Numbered from the stretch's first letter, positions 20,805 through 31,500 are shown. The stretch is DNA of 39,277 nucleotides from Brachionus koreanus (GCA_016987375.1 PJRA01000263.1:948042-987318); one strand, 5' to 3'. Notes: generated by a model from the sequence alone, not told the origin. A program made the numbers and translations.

Positions 20805-21700
20805 GTTTCTGTACCGAGCTAATTTTCCTTCAGAATATTCAGAATATATATAAAAATTAAAAATAAAGTTAGATAAGAAGAAAAGAAAAAAGAAAAATAA
20901 AAAAAAACAAATAAAATTAAAAAATATTTTAATTTTAATATTTTAATATTTCCAAGTGTTTTGTGATGTAGGCGCCAGTTTTTATTAGATAAAATTTTAA
21001 TTAAATTTAGCCTATAGTTGCAACGCTCTTTTAATTCATTAGTCAATGGACTAAAGGTTAGCCACGAGTCAAATCTGATGCCTAGGAATTTAATTTCATC
21101 TCTTGTTGATTTTGTGAATATCATGTAACAAGATTTTTCAATTGAAATCTTCATTTTCCATTTTGTTAACCATGGTTCCAATTCTTTAAGGTAAGTATTG
21201 ATCCTCAGTTCAATGCTTCTTTTAGATTTATAGATAAAAAAAGTAACTAGGTCATCAGCGAAAACAGGAGAGTATTCATTATTTTTTTATCCCTTCTTGG
21301 TATATCATTAATAAAATAACTAAATAAGAGGGGCTAATTACTGAGCCTTGTGGTACTCCGGCTTTGATTGGGAAATCATTGCTATTTTGTCCATTCACAT
21401 TTACACAAAACGATCTTGAGTTTAGAAAGGATCTGATCCAAGAAATTAAGTACTTAGGCAATTGCATTTTGATCATTTTGTACACAAGTCCTTCATGCCA
21501 GACTCTGTCAAATGCTTTTGATATATCAAAAAAAAGGCAACATATTTTTTTTCCTGTTAAACGATTCAGTTATTTCATGAATAAGAAAAAAGAGATTGTC
21601 CGCTGTACGTCTATGTTTTCGGAATCCTGATTGCTCTGGAATGAGTAAAAAATTTTTCTCAATGTAATTGTAAAGCCTATCCTACTGATTACAATTGATA
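20805..21700 (-). mobile_element. Non-LTR retrotransposon, RT domain largely preserved
   Basis: Read on the minus strand from about 21700, RT motifs occur in order. IPEQSGFRKHRRTADNLFFL is followed by a break in a T run, then DISKAFDRVWHEGL, SWIRSFLNSRSF, AGVPQGSVISP, FADDLVTFF (catalytic FADD, about 21265-21240), WLTKWKMKISIEKSCYMIF and LGIRFDSWLTF, then LNLIKILSNKNW. At least two frame changes occur (poly-T near 21530 and the stretch near 21290), so it is inactive. No endonuclease domain is visible upstream, consistent with 5' truncation. The relics at 3.5 and 6.9 kb belong to the same family. Confidence 0.87.
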
Positions 21701-21730
21701 GCAGCGATAAAATGATTTTTTTTGATTGTT

Positions 21731-21997
21731 GATACCAATTTCAATTCCAAGTATAAAAGAAGTGGTACACTTGATACGGGCACAAAGATTTTTGAAAATG
21801 AATATCAAAGATTAGAAGGAGATGATGAATTAATAAGCTTGCCAGAAATCGAACAAATGAAATGGCTTCAAATGTTTAAAATTCTATGACTAAAGAATGT
21901 GTTTATAGACTTACTTTTCGGAAGATATGATCTAATTGTCAGCTTAAAATGGATAAAAAAAGAAGAAAAAGAAAAGTTAGTTGATCAACTTACTTAA
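21731..21997 (+). pseudogene. Unidentified ORF with one in-frame TGA
   Basis: One frame runs 88 codons with a protein-like composition and only one interruption, TGA at 21887-21889. Before it the sequence reads SGTLDTGTKIFENEYQRLEG, then SLPEIEQMKWLQMF. After it comes KNVFIDLLFGRYDLIVSLKW, then a Lys/Glu helix and TAA. Charged and hydrophobic residues alternate as in a folded helical protein, and the GC content of the block is above its surroundings. I do not recognise the family. It has no ATG and starts right after the LINE relic, so it may be the remnant of a host exon or of another transposon protein. Confidence 0.4.
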
Positions 21998-22159
21998 CCA
22001 GTAACATATAAAATCTTTTATAATTGATTCTACATTTTTATTGTCTCTGCTAATTAAAGAGAAACTAAATAAAAAAATATAGGAAATTGATAATTTTTTT
22101 TGTTTTAAAATTAACTAATTTATTATTATCTCAAAATTTTTATCAAAAGTCTTTCAAAA

Positions 22160-22165
22160 TTTATT
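22160..22165 (-). terminator. Ferritin poly(A) signal
   Basis: AATAAA on the minus strand lies 35 nt after the ferritin stop codon. Confidence 0.6.
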
Positions 22166-22199
22166 TAAATTTTCTATTAGTCAAAAAAAAAAGGAAATC

Positions 22200-22910
22200 T
22201 TATGCGAATTTTTTTGATAATTCTTGATCAATGATATGTAAGCCCAAACCATCACACAATGCTGTCTTGCTTCCATCAGATTTTAAGTGCATGGTTGTTC
22301 TTTCAAGTCTAGACAACAAATCAGACAATTCTTTATTAGCTTCAACTTGTTCTTTCAAGTATTCACCTTCGATGAAATCTTGTAACTTTGAAAAAAATTA
22401 GCTCTATTTTTTTAAATAGCTGAATAAAATTACTTGTGGATCTGATTCACCACATTTGTGCACTTTTAGCAAATGACTATTAACACTTTTTTCTAAATTA
22501 AGAACATATTCTACTATTTGGCATGCATTCTTGTCCAACCAAATTGAGTCATCTGGCTTAGGAACTGATGGTGTGTCTACTTTGGAACCTCTCAATAAGC
22601 CGTATTCAATCAATTTCTGAGCGTGTTCTAATTCTTCTTTCCAGCTGTGTTTGAACATTTTAGCAAATCCTTCCAAAGCAACTCTGTCATGACCAAAGTA
22701 ATTAGCCAAAGAAAGATAGATTTGTGAGGCCTCGAACTCTTTGGCTATTTGATTATTTACTATGTCGTCACAATTAAAATTCTGTCTAGCTCGACCTTTA
22801 GGAAAAATGAAAAAAATTTATCTTAAATTTTTTTTATTTAAAGTTTTACTTTGTAGATTGGCACTGGCCAATTGAAAAATCACTCCAATTATAATGACTT
22901 TATGTAACAT
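22200..22910 (-). CDS. Secreted heavy-chain-type ferritin, 3 exons
   Basis: Ferritin oxidises Fe(II) and stores iron in a 24-subunit shell. Exons, read on the minus strand, are 22910-22850, 22795-22434 and 22385-22200. They join across 54- and 48-nt GT-AG introns into 202 aa. A signal peptide (MLHKVIIIGVIFQLASA) predicts entry into the secretory pathway, as in many invertebrate secreted ferritins. The ferroxidase centre is complete by alignment to human H chain: Glu in AKEFEAS, Tyr in QIYLSLA, two Glu and His in KEELEHAQK, Glu in NLEKSVN and Gln in YLKEQVE. The protein ends LGLHIIDQELSKKFA. A TATA box lies about 46 nt upstream of the ATG, so the leader is short. No CAGTG-type iron-responsive element loop is visible there. 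The family assignment is certain. Confidence 0.96.
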
Positions 22911-22955
22911 TTTTTTTTAATTTTTCAATGTGAATTTTTTTAGAAAATTATTATT

Positions 22956-22963
22956 CTTTTATA
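22956..22963 (-). promoter_or_regulatory. TATA box of the ferritin gene
   Basis: TATAAAAG on the minus strand lies 46-53 nt upstream of the ferritin ATG. It would place transcription start about 20 nt before the coding sequence. Confidence 0.55.
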
Positions 22964-24015
22964 TTTAACTCTAAGATAAGTGTGAATTACAAGATTTAGA
23001 TTATTTTATGATAGCTTGCTATTTTATTTTTGCCTTAAGTACTTGATTTCTAATTAATTTTAAAAAATTTTATCACAAAAATAGATAAGTCAAGAGCAAA
23101 TTGATAAAAAATAGTCTGGGCTAATGTTTTTGATATTCGACAACATGTGATAAATAGAATTTGGAATTTTAGCACTTTATTTTGTTCATAAAATTTTCAA
23201 ATAAATTGATTCGAACAAAAAAATCAAAACATGCACTTGCAAATATTACTTATTCAACTTATTTTTTAATTACACATTTCATGAAACATGATCGAGTTAA
23301 GTCTCCTTGTTATTTTAAAATTCTATATCAAACCATTCTGAATAAATCATTTACTTTTTCGTTGGAGGACACCAATTTTACATTTTTTTCAGCATCTTAT
23401 TCGGTTTACATCAATGTTTTCCAATAAAAATCTAATATTTTGTTGCAAACTAAAATAAAAAAATAATGACATCTTATATGAATGGATAAATAATGGTGTT
23501 TAAAAGATAGATGAAAAAATTTTTTAAGCTGGTTAATTTTTTTATGGTTACAAATGAGAACTTTTTTCATCTGAAAATTCCTTACTTCAGGAATATCGTA
23601 TTCTGATTTTGACTTAAAAATAGAGGATAAAAACATTCCAAACCAAAAAGCCAATTAGAATACTGAGCCAGAAAAATTTAAAATTGAAATGGAGCTTGAA
23701 AACCAAATAATATATTTAACCGATATTCTTTCAAAACAGCACATGTTTATTCTGATTAAATCCAGTATAAAGTTTTGCAAAAAACATCAAATGACAAAGA
23801 TGACATGCCTTAATAAATTCTGTTTATGACTAACTAAAAATTAAGAAAGTAAAAACTATCGAATTTGCGGCTGAAATTATGTCTTTAAAAATTTGAAAGA
23901 TAATTTTTTTCCATCTTTCTTATTATGATAATTTATCTATTCCATAAGAGCAATGATTATTGATGGTTATGATGGTTTTGGTTCCCTTCGGCTTTTTAAT
24001 TTTGCCATTGTTCTA
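22964..24015. other. Region between ferritin and MITE, weak coding traces
   Basis: Mostly AT-rich. On the minus strand, 23700-23550 encodes a hydrophobic helix (FKFFWLSILIGFLVWNVF), then in another frame SKSEYDIPEVRNFQMKKVLI with CN following. This faintly recalls the first membrane segment and post-TM1 motif of DEG/ENaC channels. It is too short and broken to annotate as a gene. Confidence 0.25.
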
Positions 24016-24023
24016 CCAGCTGT

Positions 24024-24219
24024 GGCAAAATGGAAATAATTTTACATTTTTAAATTTTCAAATTTTTAGATTTTTTGTGAAATTTTTCAGAAAATTAAAA
24101 ACACTTTCTCAAATTATTTATAATGATTAACAAAAATAAAATTAAAAATTTTTTTAAAAATTGCACAAAGAATCTAAAAATTTGAAAATGTAAAAATGAA
24201 AAATTATCTTCATTTTGAC
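24024..24219. mobile_element. MITE, GGCAAAATG family, copy 2
   Basis: This 196-bp element has left end GGCAAAATGGAAATAATTTT and right arm inverse GTCAAAATGAAGATAATTTT. Flanks CCAGCTGT (24016-24023) and CTAGCTGT (24220-24227) are an 8-bp duplication with one mismatch. The interior is non-coding. Confidence 0.85.
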
Positions 24220-24227
24220 CTAGCTGT

Positions 24228-24954
24228 ATGAGATTTAGCGTAGACCTACAAACAAAATATTTTTTTTTTTTTACATTTATACCCTTAAGCCCATCTATCC
24301 GATACTCTTTTTAGACCTTTTGAAGCAACTTTATGTTTTCTATTTCTTTTTAGTTAGGCGAATACGGTCCTGATCACAAATAACTTTTTCCGGATCACTG
24401 ACATTGTGTACGTATACCAACACTAAATTAAATTATAATCTTGAATTTTTTAGGCTAAAATTTAGACTTTTAGTATTAATAATTAATAAAAAAATTTTTC
24501 TTGAAATACAATTTATTTATTATTTTATGCCTTAAATAATAAAAAGCAATCAGCAATAAAATTATCAAGTCGACTCGTTTCGAAAAATTCCCAACACTAA
24601 AAAATAAAAATCATTTAAATTTTGTCTTTATGCTGGTAAATTTTAATACTAAATATTATTAAATAGCATAAAAAATATTTAAGTTTATTTAAAAACGCAA
24701 AATGACTCAGCTAAATTTTATTTATAAGTTATTTAGAATTAAATGAATTTAAAGCTGGTAATTTTTTTATGATTCTAAATTTTAAAAACAATTAACGGAA
24801 CTAATTGACAAAATAGATGTTAAATTTAGCCTCTTTATTCGCAATTAGCGAAATTTAAAAAAAAAAAAAGAAGCTTTTATTTTCAACGTTTTTTGAAAAT
24901 AATCAAAATTTTCTAAAAACAAAAAGAGCAAAAAAAAAGATTTTAAACAAAAAT
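24228..24954. other. Upstream region of GPCR gene 1
   Basis: AT-rich DNA with no supported feature. No splice acceptor is evident directly before the ATG. Confidence 0.4.
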
Positions 24955-25935
24955 ATGGAGTCCAATAGCACTAATTTGTTTTCTTCACTTCAGCGTAGAC
25001 TTGAAATAAATCAGACATTAGTTCTAATAGCTTTGTATTCATTGATGCCATTTGGAATTTTTATGAACATCATTCAAACATTGGTATATTTGCGTAGAAA
25101 TTTTTTAAAAAATTCAATGTGTATTTACATGGTAGCATTATCGTTGAACAACATTTATGTTTTAATCTCAACTGGCCTGCGATTTGCTAATTCAATTAAA
25201 ATCTACGGATATGAGGAGAACAGTGCCATTGGATGCAAACTAGCTCAATTTTTTATCAGATTATTCTATCATGGTTGTTCATGGCTCAATTTTTTGCTAA
25301 CATTAGATCGATTGATATTCATCTTGTATCCAAATAAATTCAAAAAATTAAAAAAAAAAAAAAATGTCTTAAAAATTGTTATCTTAATGTATTTTAGTTT
25401 ATTCATACTTAATAGTCCAAGTTTTTTTTTCACAAATGCTCAAGTTTTCAATAACAAAACAAATGAATCATTGCTTATATGTGTAGCATCTTCTCCCTTG
25501 GCCATTTCGAGAGAAGCAGCAGCTCAGTTTTTTGGCATATATATTCCATTCTTTTAAATGCTTATAACAAATATTATTCTAATTAGAAAAGTGACAAAAT
25601 CAAAGAAAAAAATTGGCTCGCTCAAAGAAATGAATTTTGCATTTACTTTGATAATTTCAAATATTCTTTTTTTTATATCATTCATTCCTTTTTCAATTTT
25701 ACTTATTGCAATAATGTTTGTTACAATCGATCCTTCAATAACAATGAATCCCGAAGTAGGCTCGATCTTAGCTCTTTATGAAACGAGCGCATTCATTGTT
25801 GCTTGCTATAACTATTCATTAGGCCTTTTGGTTCAATTGATATTCAATAAATTATTCAGAAAAGAGTTTTTTTCTATGCTTGGCGATGTTACCAAGATAA
25901 GCAAACTAATTTCTTTGACACTTACAACCAATTGA
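24955..25935 (+). pseudogene. Rhodopsin-like GPCR interrupted by one stop codon
   Basis: A 327-codon frame encodes a seven-helix receptor closely similar to the intact gene at 34629-35627. It has NIIQTLVYLRRNF at the end of TM1, FFIRLFYHG in TM3, TLDRLIFILYP in place of DRY at the end of TM3, KSKKKIGSLKEMNFAFTL before TM6, and LVQLIFNKLFRKEF in TM7-helix 8. Codon 201 (25555-25557) is TAA where the paralogue has TTA (Leu) in TM5. The frame is identical on both sides and the remaining 126 codons are intact. Product up to the stop would lack TM5-7 and could not signal. Recent pseudogenisation, a polymorphic null allele or a base error are all possible. Ligand unknown; a peptide receptor is a guess. 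AATAAA lies at 26017. Confidence 0.85.
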
Positions 25936-26099
25936 GAAAAATAAATCAAACATAAATTTGCTTTCTTACAATTTGAATAATTAAAAATTATATTTTTTTC
26001 ATTAATTTTTTTTTCTAATAAAAATAAAAAAATTTAATTTTTAATTATAACACCGAGTGTAAATCATAGTAATATTTATAAAATGCCTAAACACCTAAA

Positions 26100-26252
26100 A
26101 TAACGTAATCATCCGATTTTAGTGACATGTTACTAAAATTTTTAATGACATGTCACAAAAGAATCTTTTACATGTTATAACAGCGTGTCACTAAAATAGA
26201 GTACTCTATTTTAAAGACATGTCACTAAATTCGGAAAATTACGTTACCTAAA
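26100..26252. repeat. Palindromic element with ACATGT iterations
   Basis: The ends are inverted repeats (TAACGTAAT...CCGATTTTAGTGACATGT against its inverse). The interior repeats variants of TTTAGTGACATGTCACTAAA about four times. Flanks ACCTAAAA and ACCTAAAT suggest a target duplication of about 8 bp. It is non-coding and probably a MITE. Confidence 0.65.
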
Positions 26253-26818
26253 TTTCAGTATACAACCATTTTACTTAAAAAAAAAGTAATCATCATATTT
26301 AAATCTTATCACTAGAAGTACCAAGCATTTTTAAATTTTTTTTTAGCTCGAAAATATTATTATAATCTCAAAAACAAATATCATTTTTTTTAAATCTTTT
26401 TTATTCAAAAAAGAAATATTTTTTTCAAAAATTTTTTAAATATTTAAATTATTCAAATTTTCGGCACAGAATTAATGGCGCCAGCTTTCGGAAATTCTGA
26501 TTTGAATGCAACATTTGAATACTATCTGAGTCTGGTCTATTCAAATGAGTATATTCAAATTTAAAAAATTTGAATACAACATTTGGCTGACCGGTGCTTT
26601 TAATAATAATAATTATAGACTTGACTTATCAATTAACGCAAAAAAAATAAATTCAGCATAAAAAAAATAGGATTTAGAAGATCTGATCCAAATGTTCAAG
26701 TTAACAAATAAAATTGTTAGTTGAGTTTAGAAAAGGGTCAATCTTTGGACAAAGTGGTCAAGTATACGATTCAAGAAGGCAGTAAAAGACTCTACATTGT
26801 GAACAGATAAAAAACTGT

Positions 26819-26862
26819 TCCTCGCGTTTCCAATTTTTCACAATTAATTGGAAACGCGAAGT
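26819..26862. repeat. GC-tipped perfect hairpin
   Basis: CGCGTTTCCAATT and its exact inverse AATTGGAAACGCG flank a short loop. The 13-bp stem is unusual in this AT-rich DNA. It is not adjacent to any recognised gene end. Confidence 0.6.
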
Positions 26863-27180
26863 GTATTCGCGTGAATAATTTTTGTAAACCATCTGAGTCA
26901 ATTTAATTTTAAGATTCAGTGTTCAGTGTTCATCTTCAATCCATTTTTTTCAGATTTTTCAGATTTATTAAGTAACTCAACATAACTTATTATAAATGTG
27001 GTTAATTTGGTTACGAAATTTTGTAAAAGCTTCCAAAAAAAATAAATTCTTATTCTACGACCTATTTTCTTCTTTTATTCTTTGAACGGTCAAAAATTGA
27101 AAAACAAAATTTCATAACTAAATTAACCCCATTTCACCTTACTACAGTTTTTATTTATTATTTAATTTTATTTTTTTAAT
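26863..27180. other. Gene-free DNA
   Basis: No coding or repeat feature could be supported. Confidence 0.4.
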
Positions 27181-27183
27181 CTA

Positions 27184-27545
27184 AAGGAGCATTAGTTCGG
27201 TACAGAATTCAAAATAAAAATAAAATAATTTGAGCCAAAGTAAAAGGTCATCTGCAAATAAGGCTTTTACAGCATCAAGTTTATTAATGATATCATTAAA
27301 AAAATGTAAAAAAGAATATGACTAAGAACCATGCTTTGTTGGAGAACATACTGAATGAGCTTTGGACAGACTTTTACGTCACCAAGTCGAACCTTAAAAT
27401 ACCTATTTTGCAAGTAATTCTTTATCCACATTCCTAAATAGTTAGGTACACCGATTTTGTTCAATGTTCATTGATGTCCCAAAGGCCAAACTTTTATTAC
27501 AAAGGCTTTTTCTATATCGATAAATATGGCACCCATTTTTTGATT
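27184..27545 (-). pseudogene. LINE RT relic
   Basis: On the minus strand GAIFIDIEKAFVIKVW (about 27530-27485) is followed after a stop by LNKIGVPNYLGMWIKNYLQN, then FFNDIINKLDAVKALFADDL and LLW (FADD catalytic motif, about 27255). These are RT motifs A to C of a Jockey-like LINE. The AGVPQG motif is eroded. After the FADD motif the sequence switches into the short repeat with CTGTACCGAACTAATGCTCC (27205-27186), which also occurs near 17190 and 20810. Confidence 0.75.
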
Positions 27546-27749
27546 TTATACCGGGTTAGAATTATCTTCAAGCGATATTGATATCATGGTAACAAGACAA
27601 GTTTTGCAATTTAACGGGACATTTCTATCCTCTTTTCTATCTTGGTGAATAATGGAGAGGCGCTCATCTCTTTTTCAAGGACCTGTTTTAGCAATGGTTC
27701 CCATATTACACAGAGGTTATTGTAGTGACATGATAATCTACACTGCAAT

Positions 27750-28519
27750 TATTATCCAGTCTAAACTAGCAACCCATTTTTTTCAGATAGGACTTTAAAC
27801 ATTCTTTGCACAGAAAGGTCATGTAATTGAGACAGAATCTTTCAGATTGTTTTTTGTTTTTATTCAATTTTTTTTGCTTAAAATAAAAGGTGCATACACT
27901 TTTTCAAAAATAGTTTTAGTTTTTCTATATTTTATATGTTTTGACTATTCTACAAAAATAGGCATTTCTATATTATTCTTTTTGTTCTTTCATACTAAAA
28001 CTTATAGTGCAAATAAAAATCATAAAAAAACAACTAATCTTTTTCAATAGGATTTCAACGAAACAAATTTGGATATAACGAGCTAAACTTGTTCGCTTTA
28101 CCTAGTACTGACTTTAAATCTAAAAAACTATTTTTGAGTAATTTCAAAATTTAATAAAAAAACCTCAAGTTTTACTCAAGTAGATCTAATCATAAAGAAT
28201 AGTTTTACCTATTTGTTTTAGATATTACATCACAATTAATAATTAGTTGTTATTTCAAAATTATTTTTAGAGTTTTCTTTATTTTTCATACAGGTTTAAA
28301 ATTAAAATAATTTTTCAATGAAAAAGAAAGGTTGAAACATTTCTATAATAAAAATCTATAATTCTTTGAATGACTTAATCTTGTAATTTTCATAAATAAT
28401 TTTTTAAATTTTACTTAGTTACTTATGCCGTAACACTATTCTGGAAGCAATAATAAATAAGCAAATATTTTATGCAAACTTTTATGTCAGTAAATAATTT
28501 TTAAAAAAAAATATTCAGA
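27750..28519. other. Gene-free upstream region of the scramblase
   Basis: Chance frames only. The sequence just before the scramblase ATG (AAAAATATTCAG) looks like a splice acceptor. Confidence 0.4.
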
Positions 28520-31500
28520 ATGCAATATGCTGGTCCACTAACTAAAGAGCCTGGTCTAACCAATGAATGGATGAATCGTCCAGCAATTATTTCTGGCTGC
28601 CCTCCCGGTTTAGAATATCTGACGCAACTTGACAAGGTGAAAGTTGAACAGTTGGTTAGTTTAATTGAGGCTTTTTCTGGATTTGAGAGAAACAACAAAT
28701 ATGTCCTTAGAAATGCGAACAATGAACAATTTCTTTATGCTTTCGAAGGCAAGAATATCTTGATTGTTTTGTAAAAAAACTTTTTAAATTTTTATTTAAA
28801 GATACTGATACCTGCATGAGAATATGCTGTGGAAATCAGCGAGGATTCAAATTTCACATAGTTGATAATTTAAAACAAGTAATTTAAAATAAAAATTAAA
28901 ATAAATATGATAATTTAGAAATTAGGAAGTAATGGTGATAAGCAGAGAATTCAAGTGTTGCGCAGGTTGTTGTTGGTGTGCAGGTTGCTGTATGTGCTGT
29001 TCTTTTGAAGTGACGGTGGAGGCCCCTCCGGGAAACTTGATTGGAACAATTCAGCAAAAGTGAGAAAATTGATTTAGGTTTTATAAAATTATTCCTAATT
29101 AAGTCTTAACATTGCAAAAGCAACTTAAAACTGAGTCATTTATTTACATTAAGTTACTAAATTGTTGGGTTATGTAAATAATTATAGATTCTTACATTTT
29201 CATATTTTGGTTATACCTAAAAAAGACGGATTCTGAATTCAAGCATTTGTTTATAGTAAATTATGGAACAAAAAATGAACATGTTAAGGAGCAGCTCCAT
29301 TCTAACTTAAACCCTAAGGGTTTAGTTAGTTTTCTAATCCATTGATATCGACAGAGGTGTCGCTATATCAGATATTTTATAGCGACTGTAAGGGAACTGT
29401 CGACCATTTAATAAAAATTTATTATTTAATAACTATTTAGAAATTTACTAAAAGCACTTTTTTCTAAATAAATTACTAAAAGTAATAAAAAACGGCAAAA
29501 TGAAAATAATTTTACATTTTTACATTTTCATATTTTTGGATTTTTTGTGCAATATTCAAGAAATTTTTTAAAAACATTTTTGCTTATCAAATAATTTCAA
29601 GGAGTTTTTTAATTTTCTGAAAAATCTAAAAATATGAAAATATAAAAATGTAAAATTATTTTCATTTTGCCTAAAAAACGATATAAATTCTTGGAATATT
29701 AATCAGAACATATTAAAACATAAATTAAATTTTTTTATTAAAAACGAAAAAATTAAATAAAAAATGTATAATAAAAAGAAATTTTTCCAAAACGTATAAA
29801 ACTTAATTACTGCATATATATATATAATGTTGTTAAGTTGTAAATTTCTTCTTACGTGTTTACAGCTAGTTTTAGAAGATCGATTAGATAAAAAAATAAA
29901 AAATATAAAAAAATTTAAAAATAACAAGTCTTGACTTTGAAACTTTAAAGTTATTATTAATTTATTTAAAGAAATTACTTATTGATTAAAAAATATTTTC
30001 ATAGAAATATTTAGAAATTTCATCAACGACTCAAATATTAGGTGTTTAAAAAAACAAATTATTCTCGTTTGATTTCTAAAAATTTTTTTTGAATGACTTT
30101 CATCTTAAAATAAATTAAATTGCAATATTGGTTTTATGCTTAAGATTATTTGACTTAATCCAGCACTCACACGTGCGTTCCTCGAACAGTTTTTTATCAA
30201 AATGAAAATTAAATTTTTTGGGAACTAAATGAAAATTGCAAAATAAAAACCATAAAGATATTTCTTAATCAATAATTAATTTCTTTAAATAAATTAATGA
30301 TAACTTTAAAGTTTCATAGTCAAGACTTATACTTTTTAAATTTTTAAAGTACAAGTTTTGACTTTGACTTTTTAATGACTTGTTGAGACTTTTTTTTCCA
30401 GACTCTTGTACAAGTCTGGATTAAATTTATTTAACTGATAAAATTTTTAGCATAATCAGTTTAATTCATCCTAAACATGAACTTCACTTATCTAGTTCAT
30501 TAATTTTATTAATTATTAAAAACAATTTAAAATTTTATCTTGTAAACTTTACTAAAAATTTAATTTCACAAAGATTTTTGATTTTTATTTCATGCTAACG
30601 CAGTTATCCCAATCAATTGACAAACTCCAAAAATATAGTTCTGTATTTTTAATGGTTTTGAACCCTCGATAATCTGCTCGCATGACTTTCCATTTTCTAT
30701 TCGAAGAATAACAATGATAGTTTTTAAATAGTTTATTGCAATGACATAATATAAATATAGTGTAATATATTTTTATGTCTTTTAAAAGATTGTGTTCGTT
30801 TCTTATATTTAGCATTGATCATCTGTATGGTAGATCTTCTAGAATAGAATTCCAGAAGAAATTAAGCATCTTAATTTTAATTCTTAAAAAATTTTAAAAA
30901 ATTTTCAGAGAAAATATCTAATTTGTCTATATAAATAAATCTAAAATTTTTATTAATAATCAGCTGAGCTTTCTGGTTTTAAGTAATTAAGTTCATTTAA
31001 AAAAAAAATTTGTTTCTTTTAAATCAACAATTTTCTTTTAATTTTTATTTCAAATTGAAAAGAGGCTCATTTTGGAAAGCAAATTATGACATTCTTGACG
31101 AAACAGGCAATGTTATTTTGAAAATTGAGGGTCCATGTTGTATTTGGGATGGACCATGTTGTCCATGTGACAATGAGTTTAAGCTTTTGACTTCAGATGG
31201 AATGGCTCAAATAGGAAATATAGCAAAAGAATATGCTGGATTTACAAAAGAATGCTGTACTATGGCTGATAAATTTTCAATTTCATGTAAATTTTAACTT
31301 TCAATTTTAATTCTCTTTAATATTTTTTTAAAAATTTTTTTAGTTCCAATGGATTTATCAGTAAAAGCAAAGGGTAATTTTTTCTAAATAGATAGTCCAA
31401 CGTTTAAGTCAAATCCACTAAAAAATTTTTTGTATAAAAGTTAAGCAAATGTAAGAAAAATAAATATAATTATTTAAATTAAATATAATTATATAATTAT

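Noticed and set aside
21364..21630. Plus-strand 88-codon frame
   Set aside because: Antisense of the reverse transcriptase domain read on the minus strand.
21887..21889. TGA as a selenocysteine codon
   Set aside because: No selenoprotein motif around it and no reason to expect a SECIS element; decay is simpler.
22911..22990. Iron-responsive element before ferritin
   Set aside because: No CAGTG loop in the short leader on the minus strand.
28501..28722. Minus-strand frame over scramblase exon 1
   Set aside because: Antisense shadow of the conserved exon.
30585..30815. 76-codon minus-strand frame in scramblase intron 3
   Set aside because: No recognisable motif or regulatory context; treated as chance in a transposon-rich intron.
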